Shown here one piece after another: positions 1 through 9,068 of a stretch of 64,000 bases of DNA (its first letter is position 1; each line of letters opens with the position of its first letter). The notes under the pieces were generated by a model that saw only the letters and a program-made list of their open reading frames with translations, had not been told where the DNA came from and ran no database searches. The translations under genes and the position numbers were made by a program. Origin of the DNA: Bacteroidales bacterium (GTDB lineage Bacteria > Bacteroidota > Bacteroidia > Bacteroidales > VadinHA17); contig JALHSP010000088.1 of NCBI GenBank assembly GCA_022865305.1, positions 1-64,000 on the forward strand. Reading direction: 5' to 3'.

Positions 1-60
1 AAATTCTTGGGCAGTCTCGTAAATTCTTCGTATTTTTCTCATAGTATTTTTAGAAAATTA

Positions 61-100
61 CCCCGATTTTTAGCTTTTACGAGCTTTTTCGGGGTTTTTT
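61..100 (+). terminator. Hairpin followed by a T-run
   Basis: CCCCGA at 61-66 pairs with TCGGGG at 89-94, the inner AGCT at 72-75 can pair with AGCT at 82-85, and a run of T follows from 95. This is the form of a rho-independent terminator for a rightward gene that ends before the window. No gene within the window needs it in that direction. Confidence 0.55.
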
Positions 101-206
101 CTTAAAATTAATGAGATTTAACTATTTGTCAATCAGTACTTTTCACTATTTATGAACATCCCTATATATACAAAATGAAGAGATACAATCCCATCTTCCA
201 CCCCCA

Positions 207-243
207 GGGATCGCCATCGAAGCAAAGCGAAGATGGCAATCCC
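207..243. repeat. Intergenic inverted repeat
   Basis: GGGATCGCCATC at 207-218 and GATGGCAATCCC at 232-243 form a 12-base stem with one mismatch and a 13-base loop. It lies immediately before the stop codon of the leftward ccsBA-like gene, so it could end transcription entering from the left or be a dispersed palindrome. There is no T-run on either strand, which argues against a simple terminator. Confidence 0.45.
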
Positions 244-245
244 TA

Positions 246-3200
246 TCACTCTCCTGCTTTCTTAAATCTGTTATACCCAAAATATGCGCCCATGGAAAGC
301 AAAACCAGCACCAGAACAGTTATATAGACAAATACCGGCACCGGTACCGGATCGCCAGAAGCATAGGAATGAAGACCTGACAGGTAATAATTTACTCCAA
401 AATAGGTCATCAGTACTGATGAGAATGCGAACAGGGATAATAAATTAAATGTATATATATCTTTCATACCCGGGATAAGGCGGGAATGGATTACAAGACT
501 ATATATTACGATAGTTATAAGCGACCATGTTTCTTTTGGATCCCAGCCCCAGTACCTGCCCCATGACTCATTTGCCCATACTGCACCGAGGAAGGTGCCA
601 ATTGTAAGGAAGTACAGTCCGAGGGTAAGTGTTTTATAATTGATTACTGTCAGTTCATCAATCGTATCGGCTATTCTTTCCCTGTTTCTTCCGTTCGATA
701 ATACAAGCAGTATCATGGTTATCAGCCCCAATATGGCGCCAAGGCCAAGAAATCCGTAGCTGCCTGTTATAACAGAGACATGAAGTGTAAGCCAGTATGA
801 TTTCAGAACTGGTACCAGGTTAGTGATCTCCGGATCCATAAAACTAAGATGTGCCACCATCAGGGTCATACCGGCAAGAACTGCAGTGGCTGAAAGGGCA
901 AAGATCGATTTGCGGCTGAAAATAAATCCGGCAAGGAGAGTCACCCATGAAATGAATAACATTGACTCATATCCATTGCTCATAGGTGAGTGCCCTGCAA
1001 TATACCATCTCAGTCCTAATCCGAGAGTATGGAACAGGAATCCTGCAAAAAGCAGCCATCCAAGCCCCCTGACAAAAAGTGAAGATTTATTCCTTCCCCT
1101 TATTACAGCGATAATCAATCCTAAAAGCATTATCAGTCCTGTTGTTGCATAGAAAGGAAACAACTTTTCAAAGATGCTCAGTTTATAATAAAATAATTCA
1201 ATGCCGGTTTTTGCAGCGGAAGGGAGAGCATATTCCGTAAACCTGTCCTGGTACTCACGCACGGAAGCAGACAACCGGGCGGCTGTTACATCATTGTTTG
1301 TCTGAAGTGCTTCGGCAAGAGCCGGAATAATATTTTTAAGATACAGAGAATCATCTTTGCTGACAGCTTTTTCAAGAGCTTCATCCGGTGATCCCCAGTT
1401 ATGAGTCCCATCCTTCAGCGGGAATATCTTCATGAAATCGCCTTTATAAATCATGTAGACAATATTGACCCTTTCATCGACCTTCATCACCTCTTTATCC
1501 ATTTTATTCCTTTCACCGGGGGATTTTGCGTAGGCTGCGTTTACCTCTTCGGATAATTTATACATGCCATTCCCTTCGAGGTTAACCAGGTCAGAAAAAC
1601 TTGCAAGATTTCCTTTGATTCCGATACTTCGCTGAAGGTCCCTGCTGGTAACCCTGATAAGAGGAACATCTTTCCAGCTATTAAAATCAAAATAAAGCCC
1701 AAGAAAAACCTGCATTGAAGTTAATCCTTCAAATTTATTTTCCCGTGTTACTTTCCGCAGGATATCATTGCTTAATGTAAACAGAGGTTTGGTCCTTCCC
1801 TTTTGATCCTGAACAAGTACTTTGCCAAATTCATCTGAACCGGCTTTCCCGGCAACAAATTTCTGGGCATTTGCCACGGATAATCCTGACAGGATAAAAA
1901 TCAAAGCTAATGTTGTCACGGTTTTTCTCAGTGAAGAATGCCAGTATCCGGCATTAATATTACGAAATACTGAATTTTTGGAGAAGAGAGAAAGAATAAT
2001 AAACAGGAACAACATTGCATAACCCGTATATGTTACTATCATTCCTGCTCTGTCATGGCTGACTGATAGAATCGTGCCTTTTTCATCCTGATCGAATGAG
2101 GATTGATAGAACCGGTATCCCTTATATTTGAGTATATTATTCATGAAAACACTATACGGTTTTTCGACTTTGTCTCTTTCATCTATGAGTATTACTTCGC
2201 TGCGATATCCTGACGGGCTGTTGGAACCAGGATATCTTTCAAGAACAAAATCATCAAGCTTCAGGCTGAAAGGCAGTGTACTTATTTTTGATCCATATGT
2301 GATCTCAAATGTTTTTCCATCTATTATACATGAACCGGAAGTTATTTCTTCCGTATTCCTGTCCCACAGGTAAACCGTTTCAGACTGATCTCCGGCAAGC
2401 AGTTGAAAAATAAAAACATCCTGCCCGGTTTCCTGTTCTTCAGGATCGACAGAAGCAGGATTTACAGTGCCGGCAAGTGATAATTTCTGTGCCACAACCT
2501 TAATATCCTGAACGGTAATGACCTGCATCGGTTTTAGTTCTGATTGCTTCCCTGGTTCTGATATGGTGGTTTCCTGTGTCATCATGCTCATCTGTGCGAG
2601 AACATATATTGAGCTGATAAGGAATGTTCCGGAATCAAGTTTGACAGATACATCTGTCTTATTTGCAGTATTAAATCCGAAAGTCAAGCCCTGCAAGGTT
2701 TTTGATTCACCCTCTTTCAAAACCATGGTCTCTCTCAAATTCATATCCTTTGTAACAAGAAGGGAAACTGCCGGCTCTCCTTCAGGGCTATCAGTGATAG
2801 TTTCGGTTGCATTGGGCACTATCCCTGCCAGTATCAGCTTATAGTTTTTATTACCGACACTTATTTTCTTCTTATAATTATCGGCTGAAACAGAAGTTAT
2901 TGAATATTTCTGCGAATGACTTCTGATCAGTGAACCATCATTATCCTTTACTGTATACCCTATATAATTTTCATTTGAGAAACAGATGTTTGATGTCTCC
3001 CCCTCACGGATATGAATTACACCTTCCCACCCGAAATATCTTGTAATACCTGCTCCGATTATCATCAGGACGAATGAAATATGAAAAAGTGCAACAGGTA
3101 ATTTCACCCTCCTGAATAGTTTGAAAATGATCAGCTGTCCGATAAGATTAACAGCAAGAAGTAATAGTATTATCTCGAACCACCTGGTATCATAAACCAT

Positions 3201-3323
3201 TCCATATGCAGCAGATGTGCCAAAGTCGTTTTCGATAAAAGTAGCAACAGCCATTGCCACAGCAAAAATTACTAAAAAGACTCCCATGAATACGGGAGAA
3301 AAAATAAACTTTATTACTTTCAT
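246..3323 (-). CDS. Cytochrome c biogenesis protein, fused ResB-CcsA
   Basis: System II cytochrome c synthase: it moves heme across the inner membrane and ligates it to CXXCH apocytochromes. The 1025-residue product has ResB-type membrane helices at the N-terminus, a long periplasmic region, further helices, and a C-terminal CcsA part carrying the tryptophan-rich heme motif WGRYWGWDPKETW, followed by hydrophobic helices. The length fits the fused CcsBA form common in Bacteroidota and Epsilonproteobacteria. It lies 26 bases downstream of the crp/fnr gene on the same strand, so they probably form one transcript. The surrounding multiheme cytochromes are its likely clients. No break is visible. 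Confidence 0.93.
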   Translation of the reverse strand: MKVIKFIFSPVFMGVFLVIFAVAMAVATFIENDFGTSAAYGMVYDTRWFEIILLLLAVNLIGQLIIFKLFRRVKLPVALFHISFVLMIIGAGITRYFGWEGVIHIREGETSNICFSNENYIGYTVKDNDGSLIRSHSQKYSITSVSADNYKKKISVGNKNYKLILAGIVPNATETITDSPEGEPAVSLLVTKDMNLRETMVLKEGESKTLQGLTFGFNTANKTDVSVKLDSGTFLISSIYVLAQMSMMTQETTISEPGKQSELKPMQVITVQDIKVVAQKLSLAGTVNPASVDPEEQETGQDVFIFQLLAGDQSETVYLWDRNTEEITSGSCIIDGKTFEITYGSKISTLPFSLKLDDFVLERYPGSNSPSGYRSEVILIDERDKVEKPYSVFMNNILKYKGYRFYQSSFDQDEKGTILSVSHDRAGMIVTYTGYAMLFLFIILSLFSKNSVFRNINAGYWHSSLRKTVTTLALIFILSGLSVANAQKFVAGKAGSDEFGKVLVQDQKGRTKPLFTLSNDILRKVTRENKFEGLTSMQVFLGLYFDFNSWKDVPLIRVTSRDLQRSIGIKGNLASFSDLVNLEGNGMYKLSEEVNAAYAKSPGERNKMDKEVMKVDERVNIVYMIYKGDFMKIFPLKDGTHNWGSPDEALEKAVSKDDSLYLKNIIPALAEALQTNNDVTAARLSASVREYQDRFTEYALPSAAKTGIELFYYKLSIFEKLFPFYATTGLIMLLGLIIAVIRGRNKSSLFVRGLGWLLFAGFLFHTLGLGLRWYIAGHSPMSNGYESMLFISWVTLLAGFIFSRKSIFALSATAVLAGMTLMVAHLSFMDPEITNLVPVLKSYWLTLHVSVITGSYGFLGLGAILGLITMILLVLSNGRNRERIADTIDELTVINYKTLTLGLYFLTIGTFLGAVWANESWGRYWGWDPKETWSLITIVIYSLVIHSRLIPGMKDIYTFNLLSLFAFSSVLMTYFGVNYYLSGLHSYASGDPVPVPVFVYITVLVLVLLSMGAYFGYNRFKKAGE

Positions 3324-3349
3324 AATATCAGATAGTTAGATAATTATTG

Positions 3350-4045
3350 TTATCCTCTGTTTGAGATAACAATCAGTTTATCTTTATCAAGTATTTTTAT
3401 TTTTGAGGCATCAGAATAAATAACTCCGGATTCCTCGAGCTCTTTTAAAATCCTCCCCACAGATTCTTTAGCCATATTTGTCATTTCACCAAGCTCCTGA
3501 CGTGAAAGAATCATCTCATATTCATCCGATTTGAATATATCATCTGCGAAATAGAGTAATGCTTCTGCCAGTCTTCCCGGCATCTTTTTTTGCGCAAGGT
3601 TAACCATCCTGGTATGGGACCTCATAGATTTTACGCTGATATCTTCAAGCATGCCTTCAGCAAAAGCACCATTTACTCGCACTAGGTGACGGAATACCTC
3701 GAAGCTTATAAAACAAGCCTGGACATTTGTAATTGCCGCTACTGAATAGGTATGACGGGAGTTTACATATGCTCCGGGACCCATTATCAATCTGCCCGGC
3801 ATGGCTATACTCATAATAAAGTTCTTTCCGTTGATGCCTTCGATATATGTTTTAGCCATACCTGAGGCAAGAAATAATGCATTTGAAGCCGGGGATCCCT
3901 GCTTTAATAAAATTTCACCAGGTTTAAAAGTTGCTTCATACCAGTTTTCATTCACATGCTGCAATTCACTTTTCGTCAGAGTCCTGAAGTTCTTCCATCT
4001 TTCGGTACAACTTGCACAACTTTCAATCAAGTTCTTACCTGACAT
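3350..4045 (-). CDS. Crp/Fnr family transcriptional regulator
   Basis: The protein has an N-terminal cyclic-nucleotide-type beta-barrel and a C-terminal winged helix with a recognition stretch near RQELGEMTNMAKESVGRIL. I place the start at ATG 4045 (MSGKNLIESC), giving 231 residues; an in-frame ATG 42 bases upstream is also possible. The N-terminus has a CASC pair and there is a further Cys in the barrel, which recalls FNR, but I do not see the full four-cysteine FNR pattern, so sensing of oxygen through an iron-sulfur cluster is unproven. An FNR-type palindrome lies 79 bases upstream, between this gene and the divergent hexaheme cytochrome, which suggests that it controls both and itself. 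Confidence 0.88.
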   Translation of the reverse strand: MSGKNLIESCASCTERWKNFRTLTKSELQHVNENWYEATFKPGEILLKQGSPASNALFLASGMAKTYIEGINGKNFIMSIAMPGRLIMGPGAYVNSRHTYSVAAITNVQACFISFEVFRHLVRVNGAFAEGMLEDISVKSMRSHTRMVNLAQKKMPGRLAEALLYFADDIFKSDEYEMILSRQELGEMTNMAKESVGRILKELEESGVIYSDASKIKILDKDKLIVISNRG

Positions 4046-4123
4046 AATACTTAATATAAGGGGTTCAAAAGTGGCATTAAATAACACTAAAAACCATTAA
4101 ATTAACAAATATCATCCAATTAA

Positions 4124-4137
4124 TTGATATTTATCAC
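4124..4137. promoter_or_regulatory. FNR/CRP-type operator
   Basis: TTGATATTTATCAC matches the FNR consensus TTGAT-N4-ATCAA at nine of ten fixed positions. It lies between the divergent Crp/Fnr regulator (start 4045) and the hexaheme cytochrome (start 4250), centred about 120 bases before the cytochrome ATG. A second site of the same quality lies at 9069-9082. Regulation by the adjacent Crp/Fnr protein is inferred. Confidence 0.6.
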
Positions 4138-4249
4138 TTGCAAATCCTATTTCTATCAACATTATTTATTGCATATAGCATAAGTACTGTTTAAAAATAA
4201 CACAAGGTTTTTGTAGCTTGCCGTCCGAGTCAAACTCAACTAAAACAAT

Positions 4250-5443
4250 ATGAAAATCGCTATCAGGTTTTTAACACTAATTACACTTGCAGGTTTAATG
4301 TTTGCATCCTGTGAAGGACCAATGGGTCCTTCCGGAGCAGACGGGAAAGATGGAAAAGATGGAACGGATGCCAATGAGACCTGCAAACTGTGTCATAACA
4401 GCACTGTTGTTCAGGCGAAAGCTATTGAATATGAACACTCCCTGCATTTTACGGGAGAAGCTTTTGAAGAAGGAACAAGAAACTCCTGTGCCCCATGCCA
4501 TTCACACCAGGGATTCCTGGACGTAATCAAGAATAATACACCAGCTACTATAGTTGTCAATCCTTCAGATCCTGCGAAATATATAAACAACTATGTCGCT
4601 ACTGCTTCAGCACTTCCCTTACCCGGGGCAATCAGTTGTTTTACCTGCCACAGTTCACTGCATAAAAACTATGAGTCAACTGAATTCCTGCCTCTGGCAA
4701 CAACAGCTGCAGTTCCAATGACAATGTGGGGAGGTTCAAAGAGTATTAATTTCACCAAAACATCATCTAACCTTTGTGCAAAATGTCATCAGCCAAGACC
4801 AATCACTGCATCATCAGGGGCTTTAATTGATTATTCAAAACTGGTATCAGATCCGACTGCAACTTATAACCTTTCATCTGTATCTTACAGGACAGGTATT
4901 CACTACGGTGCACATGGAGCGATGGCTGCAGGTGTCGGCGGGATTGAATTCGGCACTGGTTACACAAATTCAGCTCACACAAATGCTGCTTCTTGCAGCT
5001 CCTGTCACATGGCTCCACCCTCAGGACTGGCCGGCGGACATTCATTCAATTCTGCCGGAAATTTTGCAGGATGTAATACTACCAGCTGTCATACTACAAT
5101 GAGTGCCACAAATACCACATTGACAACTGCACAGACTTATATTACAACAAAGCTTACTGAACTTGCAACCAAGATTAATGCACTCGGTGCAGGGCATGAT
5201 ATCCTTCAGAAAGATACTGAAGACAATCAATATCACGGATACATTGATATTTATGATGCAAGCTCAAATTCGACAGGATACTGGAAAAATCCGGATTTTG
5301 GAACTCCGGCATTCCCGGCACTGACCAATGCTCAATTTGGCGCAATCTTAAATTACCAGCTGGTTTTCAGAGATGCAAGTAAGGGTGTTCACAACTACCT
5401 CTATATAAAGAAGCTTCTCGAAAATACTATTGCAGCATTTTAA
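4250..5443 (+). CDS. Hexaheme c-type cytochrome lipoprotein with collagen-like linker
   Basis: A signal sequence ends in a lipobox (LMFASC, acylated Cys21), so the protein should be a lipoprotein, probably in the outer membrane. Six Gly-X-Y triplets with GPM, GPS and GKD units follow at once, then the heme domain. Heme sites are CXXCH at Cys45, 80, 130, 176 and 249, plus a CX4CH at Cys275 (CNTTSCH). Several free histidines could be distal ligands. The length is 397 residues. It is divergent from the Crp/Fnr gene and convergent with the leftward cytochrome operon, with a strong terminator between. I do not recognise a named family; electron transfer at the cell surface or to a periplasmic acceptor is inferred from the architecture. 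Confidence 0.85.
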   Translation: MKIAIRFLTLITLAGLMFASCEGPMGPSGADGKDGKDGTDANETCKLCHNSTVVQAKAIEYEHSLHFTGEAFEEGTRNSCAPCHSHQGFLDVIKNNTPATIVVNPSDPAKYINNYVATASALPLPGAISCFTCHSSLHKNYESTEFLPLATTAAVPMTMWGGSKSINFTKTSSNLCAKCHQPRPITASSGALIDYSKLVSDPTATYNLSSVSYRTGIHYGAHGAMAAGVGGIEFGTGYTNSAHTNAASCSSCHMAPPSGLAGGHSFNSAGNFAGCNTTSCHTTMSATNTTLTTAQTYITTKLTELATKINALGAGHDILQKDTEDNQYHGYIDIYDASSNSTGYWKNPDFGTPAFPALTNAQFGAILNYQLVFRDASKGVHNYLYIKKLLENTIAAF

Positions 5444-5474
5444 ATTAACCTGATCGGTTATTTATATAAAAGCA

Positions 5475-5502
5475 GTGGGGACGTTGCATTCAACGTCCCC
5501 AC
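5475..5502. terminator. Bidirectional terminator
   Basis: A perfect 12-base stem, GTGGGGACGTTG at 5475-5486 and CAACGTCCCCAC at 5491-5502, closes a four-base loop. T-rich DNA follows on the plus strand and A-rich DNA precedes it. It lies between the convergent hexaheme cytochrome (ends 5443) and class I cytochrome c (ends 5531) and can serve both. Confidence 0.85.
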
Positions 5503-5530
5503 TTCATTTTAATAATATTCTGGCAGAAAT

Positions 5531-5941
5531 TTATTTTTTAAAGGTCCTCATGTAGTTGACCAAATTCCAGATATCCTCATCTGATAGTTTACCTTCATAC
5601 TTTGGCATCTCGCCTCTTCCGAATTTGGTTTTGTAAAAATGTTCACCATCAGTCTGATTCTGGTAAGCTGCTCCTGAAAAGTCGCCCGGGAAATCTTTAA
5701 GTGCCCTTGCTTTGACACCATCTCCAAGACCTGTTTTTCCGTGACATGGAGCACAGGTCTTTGTATAAAGGGCCATTCCTGCTTTGTTACTGGCGTCTCC
5801 TTTGGCAACAGGATTTTTCATTGACTTGTAATTAGCAGGCGCATCCCATGGTTTTGGCTGTGCATTCACATTAAGTGAAATAAGTGACAAAGCCAGAACT
5901 AAAACTATTGGACCTGTAAAAATTGATTTGAAATTTCTCAT
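5531..5941 (-). CDS. Class I cytochrome c (periplasmic monoheme)
   Basis: The 136-residue product begins with a cleavable signal peptide ending near NVNAQ. One heme-binding CAPCH lies at residues 63-67, and the family's distal methionine is probably Met112 in GRGEMP. The C-terminal SDEDIWNLVNYMR helix is typical of cytochrome c/cbb3-type small domains. It is the last gene on the leftward cytochrome strand, 110 bases after the cytochrome b gene, so it may have its own promoter. It is a plausible soluble electron carrier linking the membrane cytochromes to other oxidases or reductases. Confidence 0.9.
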   Translation of the reverse strand: MRNFKSIFTGPIVLVLALSLISLNVNAQPKPWDAPANYKSMKNPVAKGDASNKAGMALYTKTCAPCHGKTGLGDGVKARALKDFPGDFSGAAYQNQTDGEHFYKTKFGRGEMPKYEGKLSDEDIWNLVNYMRTFKK

Positions 5942-6051
5942 AGCATTGATTTTTAATTTTGGTATTTATTACAATTATCGTGCAAAAGTTATCTGATCAT
6001 CCCAATCATAAAAAGTATAACATTTTCCCCCCCCATTTACTGCCTGACAGC

Positions 6052-6669
6052 TCAAGATTCATCTGATTCGTGGAAACCGGAAAGCATGCTTTTAAAGAGA
6101 GACGATGGTTTGGATCCCAGTGTACAGGTATAAATATGTATTATCATAAATAATGTCAGGAAGAAACCCATGGTAATATGCAGAATATCGGTCAGAATAA
6201 GACCACTGATCCCAAAAAAGCGGTTAAGAACGGTTTCGGGAAACATTAATCCCAGACCGGAAATGATAAGAAGCGGTAATGCTACATACATTGCAAGTAC
6301 ATAGGTTAATTTCTGCAGAGGATTAAATTTCCGATCAAGTGTAACAGGGAATGGGTGTTTTTCACTTTTAAACATGTTCCAGGAATAAAACTTAAGCTGT
6401 TTGCCAAGATCTGAAAAGAAATTCTTTTTACTGATCCGGTAATACCTGCCATTTTCAGATATTATATTCCCGGTAACGAATATTATATAATTGATAGTAA
6501 GAAGTATAGCACCTATATTATGCCATTTTACCGCTCTGGCAAAACTTACAACAAGTATATAGTCCTGCTTGCCTGTATACTGCATGCTGAGACCGGTAAC
6601 AATAAGTATTATGAATAAAATTACATTAATAACATGCCATAATCTGACCCATATCGGATATAAATACAT
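6052..6669 (-). CDS. Diheme cytochrome b561 family membrane protein
   Basis: The 205-residue protein has four hydrophobic helices and begins YPIWVRLWHVIN, the usual start of the hydrogenase/thiosulfate-reductase cytochrome b family. Histidines at 12, 50, 164 and 178, one in each helix, fit the two b-heme ligand pairs. It should take electrons from menaquinol and pass them to the periplasmic side. Its start is six bases after the stop of the heptaheme cytochrome, so the two are cotranscribed and are likely partners in one quinol-oxidising complex. No catalytic hydrogenase or molybdoenzyme subunit is nearby, which is why I assign it to the cytochrome module. Confidence 0.87.
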   Translation of the reverse strand: MYLYPIWVRLWHVINVILFIILIVTGLSMQYTGKQDYILVVSFARAVKWHNIGAILLTINYIIFVTGNIISENGRYYRISKKNFFSDLGKQLKFYSWNMFKSEKHPFPVTLDRKFNPLQKLTYVLAMYVALPLLIISGLGLMFPETVLNRFFGISGLILTDILHITMGFFLTLFMIIHIYTCTLGSKPSSLFKSMLSGFHESDES

Positions 6670-6675
6670 TTTATT

Positions 6676-7668
6676 TTATTTTATTTTAATTATCCTGAAA
6701 TAAATATGAACACCAATTATTGAAATTACAATTCCAAAGATCACCAGGCTTAGAATATTCAGATACTTATTCCTGTTTGCCCCTATCACATATGATTCGT
6801 TAAGGATTATCCCATTGAAAAAACCATCGCGGCGCTGTTCTTTCGACTGGAACTTATAAAGTGAAGCCATCAGCATTGAGTTCCTGGAATGGCACTCATT
6901 ACACCGCTTGACTGCATTTTCTTTCGGCTGGATTAAATGGGCAACAAGTATGGTGTCATTAATTTTTGTATGACATTCAATACACCTCACGCTTCTGAAA
7001 TGTGAAGACTGATCAGGCAGCCAGTCGTGCTTCTGTAAAATATTTATTTCCGCACGATCGGTAAGTAGCTGAAAGCGGTTGAAATCAGAGTGGCAACTCA
7101 GACAGATTGTATTGTTGTATAAAATTGTCTCTTTAAGATTTTCACTATTCCTGATGCTGATCCTGTAACTATGTGGATCATGGCATTTCCAGCATGTAAA
7201 GCCGTCGGCCTCAAGTTTAAAATGAGTACTCTGCTGATACTCTGATTCAATCTCTTCAAAATGAAACTGTGCAAATTTTTCATCACCGCCATGGCAATCT
7301 ATGCAGTTAAACTTCTGTTCCATTCTCAGTTCCCCGGCATGGGGGAAGTTTATATAATCTCCCGAATGGCAATCGGTACAACTGAAGTTTTTGTGATTAG
7401 AATTGTAGAAATCTTCTCTTTTTTTTATCCGGTTTGTACACATTAAAGCTTTTACCTGCAGACCAAGATTTTCGTTGGTATATTCATATCTTTCCTGTCC
7501 ATGGCATTTAAAGCAACGCTCATTATCTTCCTCGAAAGGTGAAATAAAGGAGATAGTATCCTGTAGTTTAAGTTTTTCCTTTCTAAAACTGAATCCTCCT
7601 GCGGTAACCGCAGAACTTAAAGAGATCAGGGTGATATAGAGCAGAAACCGGAATCCTGGCATTTTCAT
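6676..7668 (-). CDS. Heptaheme c-type cytochrome, membrane-anchored
   Basis: A signal peptide is followed by seven CXXCH motifs, at Cys52, 97, 122, 159, 189, 229 and 256, in a 330-residue protein. A single hydrophobic helix at about 303-325 and a basic tail (RIIKIK) anchor the C-terminus in the inner membrane, so the heme domain faces the periplasm. The heme-site spacing recalls NapC/NrfH/octaheme-type multiheme proteins, but I cannot assign a catalytic activity. It is six bases from the cytochrome b gene and 19 bases from the beta-barrel gene, so it is a central part of this operon. Confidence 0.88.
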   Translation of the reverse strand: MKMPGFRFLLYITLISLSSAVTAGGFSFRKEKLKLQDTISFISPFEEDNERCFKCHGQERYEYTNENLGLQVKALMCTNRIKKREDFYNSNHKNFSCTDCHSGDYINFPHAGELRMEQKFNCIDCHGGDEKFAQFHFEEIESEYQQSTHFKLEADGFTCWKCHDPHSYRISIRNSENLKETILYNNTICLSCHSDFNRFQLLTDRAEINILQKHDWLPDQSSHFRSVRCIECHTKINDTILVAHLIQPKENAVKRCNECHSRNSMLMASLYKFQSKEQRRDGFFNGIILNESYVIGANRNKYLNILSLVIFGIVISIIGVHIYFRIIKIK

Positions 7669-7687
7669 TCCTTTTTTTTGCTTGATA

Positions 7688-8551
7688 TTAGAATCTTACA
7701 GTAATATTAAAACCAACAAGATATTCTCCTTTTGTAAAATCGTTTGTATTGAAAACAAGATTGCGCTGATTAATGATCTGTGAATAATTTGCGACGAATA
7801 CCTGGAATGTATGGGTTGCCGTACCAATTTCCCATCCAAGAGACAGATTTGGCTTTGGCTGAACATCAAGTTCCTGTTTTGTAAGTAACTGGTCATATTC
7901 AAGCAGAACAGAATGTGATCCAAAAACAGTTGCTTTTGCTCCGGCAGACAATCCGAAGTTCAAATTCTTATATCCTGTATCATCCGAATATCGGGGAACA
8001 GCATTGAAATAGATAACTGACGGGGCCAGCTGAAATGAAAAAACATCATTAAATTTCCTGGCAACGATCAGCTGTGTGAAATAGGATAATCTATGTATAT
8101 CCCTGTAGCTTTCAAAGGGCCCGAAAGCTTCTTTCCTCTGTAAATCGAGAACAATATTACCATAATATGAAAGAGAAACAGGCATTTTGTTATCCTCAGT
8201 TTGCTGCAGAATGAGGTATTTCCACTGAATATCCTGAAGTTTATAATCTTTAGTGGTTCCGGCTCCTATCATAATCCTGTCAGTAATTCCATAATTCAGG
8301 CCAAGCCTTGTGTTTGCAGCTCCATAGATACCAAACAGGTTATTTATGTTTTCAATCAGGCTGAATCTGTGGTGTATTTCCAGTTCAAGTCCGCCTTTAT
8401 AAGGAGTGGCAACAGTTTGGTTATCAACCAGAATACTTGTTCCAAAAGTAAATCTCACAGGTTTGGATTTTTCTTCAGTCTGAGCTTCTTCCTGTGCCGA
8501 TAATGAAACCATAAAGGCCGAAAGCATCAATAATATAAAAGTCTTTTCCAT
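7688..8551 (-). CDS. DUF5777-like outer-membrane beta-barrel protein
   Basis: The 287-residue product has a signal peptide ending near LSAQE. The rest alternates hydrophobic and polar residues in beta-strand fashion, with many aromatic residues and a C-terminal strand ending in Phe (NITVRF), the outer-membrane barrel signature. I recognise it as close to the DUF5777 barrel family of Bacteroidota. No function is established to my knowledge. It sits inside a cytochrome operon, between a lipoprotein cytochrome and the heptaheme cytochrome, where a porin sheath for electron transfer or a channel for the substrate would fit. That role is inferred. Confidence 0.75.
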   Translation of the reverse strand: MEKTFILLMLSAFMVSLSAQEEAQTEEKSKPVRFTFGTSILVDNQTVATPYKGGLELEIHHRFSLIENINNLFGIYGAANTRLGLNYGITDRIMIGAGTTKDYKLQDIQWKYLILQQTEDNKMPVSLSYYGNIVLDLQRKEAFGPFESYRDIHRLSYFTQLIVARKFNDVFSFQLAPSVIYFNAVPRYSDDTGYKNLNFGLSAGAKATVFGSHSVLLEYDQLLTKQELDVQPKPNLSLGWEIGTATHTFQVFVANYSQIINQRNLVFNTNDFTKGEYLVGFNITVRF

Positions 8552-8581
8552 TTTATGTTGTTTTATTAATTTTTATACTGA

Positions 8582-8959
8582 TTAATTATCCTGAGCACCC
8601 TGCTGGATCCAGATCAGAATCTTTTGTTTTTCAACAGGCAGTGAAAATGATTCATGACTGCTGGAGGTGATTTTTACATACAGCCTGCTGGATTCTGCAG
8701 GCAGATTTACGAAATCACCTGTGGTAAGCGAAGTATATGAATTTCCTTCCCTGAGGTCAGGATTCCTTGTTCCTTTATGACATACAATACAGTTTGCAGT
8801 AAATATGGGTTGTATTTCTGTTTGAAAATGAACAGAGTCTACAGGATTAACAGTTTCAATTAAATATGTATATTTTTCACACGATGCAAACAGAGCAATC
8901 CCTGCAAGTATAAGAAAAGCCACTATCCCGAACTTTGAATTTTTTCCTTTTTGTTTCAT
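8582..8959 (-). CDS. Monoheme cytochrome c-like lipoprotein
   Basis: I choose ATG 8959 (MKQKGKNSKF), which places a normal lipoprotein signal at the N-terminus; the longer frame to 9028 would put 23 unlikely residues before it. The lipobox is LFASC with Cys27 as the acylated residue. One heme motif, CIVCH, begins near residue 57 after a segment FQTEIQPIFTANC, as in the cytochrome c-like domain found in many Bacteroidota surface proteins. The length is 125 residues. It is the first gene of the leftward cytochrome operon, 30 bases before the beta-barrel gene, with an FNR-type site 110 bases upstream. Confidence 0.82.
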   Translation of the reverse strand: MKQKGKNSKFGIVAFLILAGIALFASCEKYTYLIETVNPVDSVHFQTEIQPIFTANCIVCHKGTRNPDLREGNSYTSLTTGDFVNLPAESSRLYVKITSSSHESFSLPVEKQKILIWIQQGAQDN

Positions 8960-9068
8960 TTTCCGGTTATTGTTAATTGATTCACAAAGATATCCGGGAA
9001 TACTGATTAGTAATATATTACACCGCATATTTTTAGAGTTACTTTTATGCTCTTTATCATATTCAAAA

